Program-made: the position numbers and the translations under genes
NCBI RefSeq assembly: GCF_026870155.1
Contig: NZ_CP113975.1
Coordinates: 3,162,001-3,226,000, forward strand
Direction of reading: 5' to 3'
Length of the DNA: 64,000 nucleotides
DNA from: Flavobacterium marginilacus
Lineage (GTDB): Bacteria; Bacteroidota; Bacteroidia; Flavobacteriales; Flavobacteriaceae
Shown here: piece by piece, positions 57,053 to 64,000 of the stretch
Layout of the letters: the number at the start of each line of letters is the position of its first letter
Position numbering within the stretch: the first letter of the stretch is position 1
The notes under the pieces: generated by a model
Databases searched by the model: none
What the model was told of the DNA's origin: nothing
What the model saw: only the letters and a program-made list of their open reading frames with translations

Positions 57053-58120
57053 ATGGATATACCTTATAAACCCTCATTGCCAGAAACAGTACAGCCCATA
57101 ATCATTATTGGTGCAAGCGGTATTGTAAAAGATGCCCATCTTCCCGCTTATAAAATGGCCGGCTTTTCGGTTTTCGGAATTACCAACCGGACAATAGCAA
57201 AAGCACATACAATGGCTGAAGAATTCAATATTCCGCATGTTTTTGAAAATGTAGCCGAAGCTGTAAAAAATGCTCCATCAAACGCTGTTTATGACATTAC
57301 TGTCCTTCCTGATCAATACATCGAAATATTAGAACAATTGCCAGATGGTGCCGCCGTGCTGATTCAAAAACCTATGGGAAATGATTTGGCGCAGGCCAAA
57401 GAAATTGTGGCAGTATGCGAAAGAAAAAAATTAGTAGCTGCTATTAATTTTCAGCTGCGGTTTGCTTCTTATATCAGTGCTGCCCGATACATGATCAATC
57501 AGGGAATTATTGGAGATCTGTATGATCTTGAAGTAAAAGTAACGGTGAATACGCCATGGGAATTGTTTCCGCTGATTAAGGAGCATCCAAGATTGGAAAT
57601 TCTTTTTCACAGTGTTCACTATATCGATTGCATTCGCTCTTTTATGGGAAATCCAAAGGGCGTTTATGCCAAAACAGCGAATCATCCTTTGAAGAAATTA
57701 TCCTCCTGCCGTTCTTCGATTATTTTGGATTACGGCGATTCGATGCGTGTGGTGATTAATACCAATCACGATCATCATTTTGGACCAAAACATGAAGAAA
57801 GCTACATCAAATGGGAAGGAACCAAAGGTGCCATTAAGGCTAAGATGGGTTTATTAATGAATTATCCTGATGGTATGCCTGATGAATTCGAGTATGCACT
57901 GCAGACTGAAAAAGGTTCCTATGAATGGCAAAAAAAGGAACTGGAAGGTTCGTGGTTTCCAGAGGCTTTCATTGGCACGATGTCAAATCTGATGCGTTTT
58001 AAAGAAGGTTCTGATGCTGTTCTGCACACCAGCGTGCAGGATGTTTTAGGCACTATGAAAGTGGTAGAGGCCTGTTACATCAGTAATGAAAGAGGAGCGG
58101 TCTCACTAGATAAATTATAA
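57053..58120 (+). CDS. Gfo/Idh/MocA-family oxidoreductase (355 aa)
   Basis: The Rossmann motif is IIIIGASGIVKDAHLPAYKMAGF, followed by IQKPMGN with Lys106-Pro107 in the place of the usual EKP, and the C-terminal domain DLEVKVTVNTPWELFPLI. Proteins of this family reduce or oxidise sugars and sugar derivatives with NAD(P). It is 2 bp downstream of the solute-binding-like gene and would act in the cytoplasm on the same substrate. It is not closely similar by eye to the oxidoreductase at 41316-42380. A 151-bp repeat-containing gap follows. Confidence 0.82.
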   Translation: MDIPYKPSLPETVQPIIIIGASGIVKDAHLPAYKMAGFSVFGITNRTIAKAHTMAEEFNIPHVFENVAEAVKNAPSNAVYDITVLPDQYIEILEQLPDGAAVLIQKPMGNDLAQAKEIVAVCERKKLVAAINFQLRFASYISAARYMINQGIIGDLYDLEVKVTVNTPWELFPLIKEHPRLEILFHSVHYIDCIRSFMGNPKGVYAKTANHPLKKLSSCRSSIILDYGDSMRVVINTNHDHHFGPKHEESYIKWEGTKGAIKAKMGLLMNYPDGMPDEFEYALQTEKGSYEWQKKELEGSWFPEAFIGTMSNLMRFKEGSDAVLHTSVQDVLGTMKVVEACYISNERGAVSLDKL

Positions 58121-58144
58121 AAACAATTTAAAAATTTTAAACAT

Positions 58145-58249
58145 ATAAGTCATATAAGAACCAAGAAATTAAATGAACCTCTTTTTTAACTTATAAATAA
58201 GTTCAAAAAAGATATAGGCTTTAAAATCAAATAAACTTATATGACTTAC
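58145..58249. repeat. Inverted repeat ATAAGTCATATAAG / CTTATATGACTTAC
   Basis: Arms at 58145-58158 and 58236-58249 are complements with one mismatch, bracketing a 77-base AT-rich loop. It is the same family as 46238-46282 and lies inside the operon before the MaoC gene. Confidence 0.65.
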
Positions 58250-58271
58250 ATGGTAAAAAAACTAAAAAAAT

Positions 58272-58712
58272 ATGTATTTCAAATCAACATTTTTTGAAGA
58301 TTATCAGCTTAATGATAAAAGAGTTACATTAGGCAGAACAATTACTGAAACTGATTTTGTGGTTCATGCGGGTCACACAGGTGACTTTTTTCCGCATCAT
58401 ATGGATGAGGAATGGTGTAAAACACAGCCTTTTGGACAGCGGATTGCCCACGGAACAATGGTTTTCAGCATTGGAATCGGACTTACAGCATCAGAAATAA
58501 ATCCTGAAGCTTTTTCTAAAGGATATGAACGTATGCGGTTTGTAAAGCCAGTTCATATTGGCGATACCATTCATTCGGAAATCACAATTTCAGAAAAAGG
58601 AGAAGCCAAAAAGCCTGAAATGGGAACTGTTACCGAGCATGTTGAAATCATCAACCAGCGAGGTGAAGTCGTGCTTGTATGCGACCATCTATTATTAGTA
58701 AAAAAGAAATAA
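58272..58712 (+). CDS. MaoC-like (R)-specific hydratase/dehydratase (146 aa)
   Basis: This is a single hot-dog fold of the MaoC family, which add or remove water at the 2,3-position of acyl-CoA thioesters. The catalytic dyad appears as Asp38 and His43 in [17 protein letters not shown], with [15 protein letters not shown] next, as in family members; the usual Asn two residues after the Asp is Phe40. Length is normal. It lies 24 bp upstream of the permease gene. Together with two CoA transferases it strongly implies a CoA-bound intermediate in this operon. Confidence 0.85.
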   Translation: MYFKSTFFEDYQLNDKRVTLGRTITETDFVVHAGHTGDFFPHHMDEEWCKTQPFGQRIAHGTMVFSIGIGLTASEINPEAFSKGYERMRFVKPVHIGDTIHSEITISEKGEAKKPEMGTVTEHVEIINQRGEVVLVCDHLLLVKKK

Positions 58713-58736
58713 TTAACTAACCTATAACTATAAATT

Positions 58737-60053
58737 ATGCAAATAACCAACCAAATTGGCGACCAGCACGAAGTGCCAACAGAACAAGGAGTAGAAGAAG
58801 GATCTGGAAAAAAATATCTTTTACCTTTTATTTTAATTACCAGCTTATTTTTCCTTTGGGGAATGGCACACGGTTTTGATGGAATTTTAATTCCGCATTT
58901 GAGAAAAGCCTGTGAGTTAAACAACCGACAATCTACTTTAATAGACACTGCTGTGTTTCTTGCATATTTTATTATGGCAATTCCTGCTGGAATGCTGATT
59001 AAACGTTTTGGATATAAAAACAGTATTATCACTGGATTATTAGTATTTGCTGCTGGCGCTTTTCTATTTATTCCTGCTGCTAATTCTAGAACGTATGAAT
59101 TATTTTTGTTCGCTTTATTTGTGATTGGCTGTGGATTGACGATTTTAGAAACTAGTGCAAATCCGTACGCTGCTATTTTAGGACCTGCTGAATCTTCTTC
59201 AAAAAGATTAAATTTGGCTGCCTCTTTTAACGGATTGGCTGCTATGCTTGGACCTGTATTAGGTTCAATGTTTATATTGTCAGGAAAAAGCTTTACACCT
59301 GTACAAATGAATGCAATGCCTGATACAGCTAAAGCAGCATATTTACTTGAAGAAGCTTCAACCGTAAAAATGCCTTATATGATTCTAGGAAGTATATTGG
59401 TACTTATGGCTATATTATTTTACTTCATGCACTTGCCTTCGATGAAACCTACCCATACCGAAGTTGAAATCAAACCTGGATTTTTCTCTGTTTTAAAATT
59501 TTCGCATTTGAGTTGGGCAGTAGCAGCACAATTCTTCTATGTAGGTGCTCAAGTATGCGTTACCAGTTTTTTTGTTCGAATTGCTGAACAAAGTGCAGGA
59601 TTGGATGAAAAAACAGCGGGTTATTACCTAGGTATTTATGGTTTCTTATTTATGGCAGGACGCTTCATTGGAACTTTCTTTTTGCGTTATGTAAAAGATT
59701 ATATTTTGTTATCTATCTACTGTGTTATCAGCATTATTTTATGCATTGTAGCTATTTACGCAAGCGGTATTGAAGTAATTTATGCTTTAGGCGGATTAGG
59801 TTTTTTCATGTCAATTATGTTCCCGACAATTTTCTCGCTGGGATTAGTTGGCTTGAAATCCAATACCGAAACTGGTTCATCTTGGTTAGTAATGTCCATT
59901 GTCGGCGGGGCAATACTTCCTTACTCTATGGGAACTTTAATCGATATGAAACATGACGATATTCAGGCGGGTTACATTATTCCGCTGGTTTGTTTTGTCA
60001 TTATTCTTTATTTTGGTGTATTTGGACATAAAGTAAAGAACAGTATTTCATAA
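58737..60053 (+). CDS. fucP-like: FucP-family MFS sugar:proton symporter (438 aa)
   Basis: The protein has 12 predicted membrane helices and matches the L-fucose permease family in SLFFLWGMAHGFDGILIP, GFLFMAGRFIGTFF, LETSANPYAAILGP and YPTIFSLG-like FPTIFSLGLVGL. Glu of LETSANP aligns with the essential Glu135 of E. coli FucP, but the position of Asp46 is Gly, with Asp48 one residue earlier in this protein. It is the last gene of the operon, followed by a strong terminator. Inner-membrane uptake of fucose or a related deoxy sugar is likely. Confidence 0.87.
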   Translation: MQITNQIGDQHEVPTEQGVEEGSGKKYLLPFILITSLFFLWGMAHGFDGILIPHLRKACELNNRQSTLIDTAVFLAYFIMAIPAGMLIKRFGYKNSIITGLLVFAAGAFLFIPAANSRTYELFLFALFVIGCGLTILETSANPYAAILGPAESSSKRLNLAASFNGLAAMLGPVLGSMFILSGKSFTPVQMNAMPDTAKAAYLLEEASTVKMPYMILGSILVLMAILFYFMHLPSMKPTHTEVEIKPGFFSVLKFSHLSWAVAAQFFYVGAQVCVTSFFVRIAEQSAGLDEKTAGYYLGIYGFLFMAGRFIGTFFLRYVKDYILLSIYCVISIILCIVAIYASGIEVIYALGGLGFFMSIMFPTIFSLGLVGLKSNTETGSSWLVMSIVGGAILPYSMGTLIDMKHDDIQAGYIIPLVCFVIILYFGVFGHKVKNSIS

Positions 60054-60071
60054 AGTATTTTTTCGTTTTAT

Positions 60072-60113
60072 AAAAAAGATAGTATTGAAGTAATATCCAA
60101 TACTATCTTTTTT
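60072..60113 (+). terminator. Rho-independent terminator of the CoA-transferase operon
   Basis: A perfect 16-bp stem, AAAAAAGATAGTATTG (60072-60087) and CAATACTATCTTTTTT (60098-60113), has a 10-base loop and a T-run that continues to 60115. It lies 18 bases after the permease stop codon. Confidence 0.9.
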
Positions 60114-60243
60114 TTATTTTTAAAACAATCGGTTGTTTTTTTATATCTTAGCCGAAACATCATGAATTGGGTTAAAGAAATAGTATTCCATTTATGATGT
60201 TTTAACATTAGATTATACTCCTTTCAGTTTAAAAAACTTTACG

Positions 60244-62868
60244 ATGAAAATAAACATTCTTTTTAAAATACTATTTGTTAGTATTACCGTCTACGGTACG
60301 TTCAATTGTAATGCGCAGAATCAATATCGCTTTCAAGATTATAATTTAACCTTTGAAGAACGGGTAAATGATTTAGTCTCTCATCTCACTCTTGAAGAAA
60401 AAGTATCACAAATGCTTAACGCCTCCCCTGCTATAGAACGTTTGGGAATACCGGCTTATGACTGGTGGAACGAAACACTGCATGGAGTAGCCCGAACTCC
60501 TTTTAAAGTGACTGTCTATCCGCAGGCCATCGCCATGGCAGCAACATTTGATAAAAATTCATTGTTTACCATGGCCGACTATTCTGCAGCCGAGGGCCGG
60601 GCCATTTACAACAAAGCGGTTGCTTCCGGCCTTACAAATGAGCGGTACTTGGGACTCACCTACTGGACACCAAACATTAATATTTTTCGTGACCCGCGCT
60701 GGGGACGCGGACAGGAAACTTATGGAGAAGATCCATATCTTACTGCCATGCTGGGCGATGCATTTGTACGAGGACTGCAGGGTGATGATCCAAAATATAT
60801 TAAGGCGGCAGCCTGTGCCAAACATTATGCTGTACATAGCGGTCCTGAACCCCTAAGACATGTCTTTGATGTAAATGTAAGTGCCTACGATCTGTGGGAT
60901 ACCTATCTTCCAGCTTTTCAAAAATTAATAACCGAATCTCATGTTGTCGGCGTTATGTGTGCTTACAATGCTTTCAGAACGCAGCCCTGCTGTGCCAGCG
61001 ATATATTGATGACCGATATATTAAGAAACCAGTGGAAATTTGACGGTTACGTAACCTCCGACTGCTGGGCAATCGACGACTTTTTTAAGAATCATAAAAC
61101 ACATCCTGACGCTACATCAGCATCGGCAGATGCTGTATTTCACGGAACAGATATCGATTGTGGTACCGATGCATACAAAGCACTAGTACAGGCCGTAAAA
61201 CAAGGTAAAATTACTGAAGCTCAGATAGACGTTTCGGTTAAACGTTTATTCATGGTGCGTTTCCGTCTAGGAATGTTTGATCCAATTTCAATGGTTAAAT
61301 ACGCACAAACCTCTGATAATGTTCTCGAAAGCAAAGAACACGCTGCACATGCTTTAAAAATGGCACAGCAGTCAATGGTACTGCTAAAGAATGAAAAACA
61401 AACCCTTCCTCTCAGTAAAAAACTGAAAAAAATTGTTGTTCTTGGGCCAAATGCGGATAATGATATAGCCATTTTGGGCAATTACAACGGTACGCCTTCT
61501 ACGCTGAAAACAGTTCTGCAGGGCATAAAAGACAAAGTTGGCACATCTACCGAAGTTGTTTATGAAAAAGCAGTCAGCTTCACCAATAACAATCTTTTGC
61601 AATATCAGGATTTATCCCAGCAGTATTCTTATGAAGGGAAACAGGGATTTAAAGCCGAATATTACAATAACAAAGACCTTGAAGGCACTCCGATAGTAGC
61701 CAGAGAAACCAAAGTAGACAATATCTGGCAGGAAGGCCAAGCGGTAACCGGCACAATAAGAGCCAATAATTTCTCAGCCAGATATACTGCCGATTTTAAA
61801 GCTGAAAAAGACGGTAATATAACTTTTGAACTCCAAGGTGATGAAGGCTTCCGATTTATTGTAAACGGGACAGTTGTTATTGATTCATGGAAAAAAAACC
61901 GCTGGGGAGCAAAAACCTATGAACTTGCAGTAAAAAAAGACTCCCATTATACCTTAGCTGTAGAATACTGGCAGGGCGAAGGAAGCGCGTATATTAAAAT
62001 GAATGCGGGCAGTTATGTTAAAACGGATTATAATCAGCTTGCTGACCGCTTTAAAGATGCTGATGCATTTATTTTTACAGGAGGAATTTCTCCACAGCTT
62101 GAAGGCGAAGAAATGAAAGTAAGCGACCCAGGATTTGACGGCGGAGACCGTACCTCAATACAGCTGCCAACTGTACAGACGGAACTGATGAAAGCCCTAA
62201 AATCAACTGGCAAGCCTGTAATATTTGTCATGATGACTGGCAGTGCGATCGCTGCACCATGGGAGTCCGAAAACATTCCTGCAATTTTAAATGCGTGGTA
62301 TGGAGGTCAGTCAGCTGGAACCGCAGTTGCAGATATTTTATTTGGCGATTATAATCCATCCGGCCGTCTGCCTATCACATTTTACAAAGGAGACAGCGAC
62401 TTGGCATCTTTCAATGACTATAATATGGAAAACCGAACCTATAGATATTTCAAAGGTGTGCCGCAATATGGTTTTGGATTCGGACTGAGCTACACCTCCT
62501 TTAAATACAGCAAATTAGAAATACCTGTTCAAGCTGAAAAAAACAAAAATGTATCAGTATCGGTAACTATTACAAATACTGGCAAATTTTCAGGTGAAGA
62601 AGTAGCACAATTATATGTCCTTGAGCAAGGCAAAAAAATAAAAACCGCTATTAAAGCCCTGAAAGGTTTTGAAAGAGTTTCTCTTAATCCGGGACAAAGC
62701 AAAACAATAACTTTTACTTTAACTCCGCAGGATTTATCGTATGTTACTGCTGAAGGCAAACTACAGCAGCTTAACGGCAAAGTCGAAATTGCTGTAGGCG
62801 GTCATCAGCCTGACGAACATAACCTATCAAGCAGCGGACTAATTAAAAGTGCAGTAACTATTAAATAA
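60244..62868 (+). CDS. GH3 beta-glycosidase with PA14 insertion (874 aa)
   Basis: The nucleophile is Asp273 in GYVTSDCWAIDDF, and Lys193-His194 (CAKHYAVHSG) is the usual sugar-binding pair. YDWWNETLHGVAR and FRDPRWGRGQETYGEDP are typical of the xylosidase/arabinofuranosidase branch of GH3. A PA14 domain sits at about 465-590 (GFKAEYYNNKDLEG ... EYWQGEGSAYIKMN) within the second domain. A C-terminal Fn3-like domain (about 745-860) ends the protein. A signal peptide (1-24) indicates export. It is on its own transcript after the terminator; a 9-bp inverted repeat AAACATCAT/ATGATGTTT (60155-60163, 60194-60202) lies in its upstream spacer. It may be a beta-xylosidase or beta-glucosidase on pectin or hemicellulose. 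Confidence 0.9.
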   Translation: MKINILFKILFVSITVYGTFNCNAQNQYRFQDYNLTFEERVNDLVSHLTLEEKVSQMLNASPAIERLGIPAYDWWNETLHGVARTPFKVTVYPQAIAMAATFDKNSLFTMADYSAAEGRAIYNKAVASGLTNERYLGLTYWTPNINIFRDPRWGRGQETYGEDPYLTAMLGDAFVRGLQGDDPKYIKAAACAKHYAVHSGPEPLRHVFDVNVSAYDLWDTYLPAFQKLITESHVVGVMCAYNAFRTQPCCASDILMTDILRNQWKFDGYVTSDCWAIDDFFKNHKTHPDATSASADAVFHGTDIDCGTDAYKALVQAVKQGKITEAQIDVSVKRLFMVRFRLGMFDPISMVKYAQTSDNVLESKEHAAHALKMAQQSMVLLKNEKQTLPLSKKLKKIVVLGPNADNDIAILGNYNGTPSTLKTVLQGIKDKVGTSTEVVYEKAVSFTNNNLLQYQDLSQQYSYEGKQGFKAEYYNNKDLEGTPIVARETKVDNIWQEGQAVTGTIRANNFSARYTADFKAEKDGNITFELQGDEGFRFIVNGTVVIDSWKKNRWGAKTYELAVKKDSHYTLAVEYWQGEGSAYIKMNAGSYVKTDYNQLADRFKDADAFIFTGGISPQLEGEEMKVSDPGFDGGDRTSIQLPTVQTELMKALKSTGKPVIFVMMTGSAIAAPWESENIPAILNAWYGGQSAGTAVADILFGDYNPSGRLPITFYKGDSDLASFNDYNMENRTYRYFKGVPQYGFGFGLSYTSFKYSKLEIPVQAEKNKNVSVSVTITNTGKFSGEEVAQLYVLEQGKKIKTAIKALKGFERVSLNPGQSKTITFTLTPQDLSYVTAEGKLQQLNGKVEIAVGGHQPDEHNLSSSGLIKSAVTIK

Positions 62869-62930
62869 TCATCAGGCTGCCAATTCAGGCTATCCGCTTC
62901 AAGTCCGCGGTCATCGCCCAAAAAAACATA

Positions 62931-62978
62931 AACCCAAAAGGAGCTTCCGCTGGTCGCTCTTTTGGGTTTTGTTTTTTT
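62931..62978 (+). terminator. Terminator after GH3
   Basis: Stem AACCCAAAAGGAGC (62931-62944) pairs with GCTCTTTTGGGTT (62956-62968), with one bulged G, followed by TTGTTTTTTT. The stretch 62869-63165 has no gene; beyond the terminator a GC-rich block (62982-63040) and A/T tract follow. Confidence 0.85.
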
Positions 62979-63165
62979 AAGGGCTCTTCCCTTGCGGGCT
63001 TTCCGCTGCTATCCTGGGCAGAAAGATCTTTCGCTTATTACAGAATATTTTTTCTTATAACCTGAGTTCGATTATAATATAAATAATTAATATATTGATT
63101 ATAAATTATTTATAATAAAATCAATCGCATCAGGCTTTATATTATTGTCTTCTACCGAAATTCAA

Positions 63166-64000
63166 CTATTCGTAAGTATATAATTTTAATTTTTGAATTT
63201 CATAATCACCAACAGAAATCCTAAGATGCCTTCCCTGATGCGTCTGGTCACCATTAAAATGACGGATTGTTCTCCAAACGTTCTCATCAAATCGGCCTTG
63301 GTCAACTTTTAAAATTCCAGCATTTAAATCACTATTTTTTAACGGTTTAAAAGTCACCACAATCCCGGAACCGGCTATATAAAATTCGTCTGGTGCAGTT
63401 TCAATGATAATCGCACTGGACATTGGCCAAACATTTTCTTTGGCACCATCAGACCAATTTAAAGTATAATCGTGTTTAAAAGTAAACTCATAATTTCCTA
63501 GTGTAATAATCTGTGAAGCATTTTCTTTGTCCAAAAGTACACCGTCAATCTTGCCCAATCCTTTATATTGCTCAATAACTGGAGTCAATTGTTTCACCAG
63601 ATCATATATTTTGCTCAAAGGTTCTTTTTTACCATCTTCAACTGATTCAATAGAAAACGGAGAAAAACCAATAGCTTCATAATGACCTATTGCATACAAT
63701 CCTTTAAATGGTGCAGTTGTATCAAACTTATGCTCTGGTATAAATAAAGGATCTCCCTGACGGGTAAATAAATCATTCCACTGTTTGAAAGAAGGATTGT
63801 AAAAATCTGGAGCCAAAAGATCAATTGCATTTCCTGCTGCTTTCCAAACATCCATTACATGCGGGAGCGGACCGGCACTTGGATATTCGCCCGGTTTTTT
63901 TCCAGGAGCATTCAGGGCAGCATTTACATACATTGGAATTCCGTAACTGTCTTTTCCTGCTTTGGCTACAGCATTAGTGAATTTTGCAAAAAACCAAGCC
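63166..64000 (-). CDS. GH35-type beta-galactosidase-like protein with DUF5597 domain, 5' part missing
   Basis: The frame is open from the right edge to a TAG at 63166, giving about 278 residues of the C-terminal part. WFFAKFTNAVAKAGKDSYGIPMYVNAALN, DLLAPDFYNPSFKQWNDLFTR and FIPEHKFDT are typical of the end of a TIM barrel, the Glu of IPEH being the probable nucleophile. It continues into a beta domain (GVLLDKENASQIITLGNYEFTFKHDYTL, IYITGSG-like FYIAGSGIVVTF) that fits DUF5597, found C-terminal to GH35 catalytic domains. Start and signal peptide lie outside the window. It is convergent to GH3 and belongs to a neighbouring transcript. Confidence 0.8.
   Translation of the reverse strand, partial: AWFFAKFTNAVAKAGKDSYGIPMYVNAALNAPGKKPGEYPSAGPLPHVMDVWKAAGNAIDLLAPDFYNPSFKQWNDLFTRQGDPLFIPEHKFDTTAPFKGLYAIGHYEAIGFSPFSIESVEDGKKEPLSKIYDLVKQLTPVIEQYKGLGKIDGVLLDKENASQIITLGNYEFTFKHDYTLNWSDGAKENVWPMSSAIIIETAPDEFYIAGSGIVVTFKPLKNSDLNAGILKVDQGRFDENVWRTIRHFNGDQTHQGRHLRISVGDYEIQKLKLYTYE

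Noticed and set aside
58571..59032. 153-codon minus-strand frame across MaoC and the permease
   Set aside because: It spans two clearly coding plus-strand genes and their gap, and shows no family motif.

Overview
The window looks like a stretch of a Flavobacterium-type Bacteroidota chromosome. The supporting signs are low GC, an AT-rich spacer style, TAnnTTTG-like promoter elements, a SusC/SusD pair, many short inverted intergenic repeats, and N-terminal signal peptides ending in A-Q. No rRNA, tRNA, CRISPR array, transposase or phage gene was seen. Identifications come from reading motifs and family knowledge; no database search was run.

Positions 1-45,017 are one long minus-strand pectin polysaccharide utilisation locus (PUL). 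Read in transcription order (right to left) it holds: a beta-helix/GH141-like protein fused to an L-rhamnose/fucose mutarotase domain; a Gfo/Idh/MocA oxidoreductase; a sodium:solute symporter; a GH78; two GH43-like beta-propellers; a GH2; a GH106; a sialate-esterase-type SGNH esterase; a DUF5703 protein; a PL1; a GH127; then SusC, SusD, a PL1, a DUF3826 protein, a second PL1, a 1050-residue beta-helix plus DUF6298-like protein, a GH140, a GH28, a GH43, and a BNR/sialidase-like propeller cut by the left edge. GH140 with GH127, GH106, GH78, GH2, GH28, PL1 and a GH141-like protein points to rhamnogalacturonan, possibly rhamnogalacturonan II side chains.

An AraC regulator (45,270-46,211, plus strand) sits at the upstream edge of the PUL. 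Next, on the minus strand, GH105 and five dehydrogenase/lactonase/hydrolase genes (46,356-52,118) look like one operon. They resemble the non-phosphorylated oxidative route for a 6-deoxy sugar (L-fucose or L-rhamnose) to pyruvate and lactate, but no enolase-type sugar-acid dehydratase is visible.

Divergent from this, across a 194-bp spacer with a LacI-type palindrome and two oppositely facing TAnnTTTG elements, lies a plus-strand operon (52,313-60,053). It has two solute-binding-protein-like proteins without signal peptides, two class III CoA transferases, a Gfo/Idh/MocA oxidoreductase, a MaoC-type hydratase and a FucP-family permease, and it ends in a strong terminator. I do not recognise this combination as a described pathway; it is the best candidate here for a novel system, perhaps CoA-dependent catabolism of a sugar acid released from pectin.

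A plus-strand GH3 with a PA14 insert (60,244-62,868) and the 3' part of a minus-strand GH35/DUF5597 beta-galactosidase-like gene (63,166-64,000) close the window. Intergenic spaces are repeatedly occupied by short inverted repeats, and several apparent upstream start codons lie inside those repeats, so starts were moved inward.
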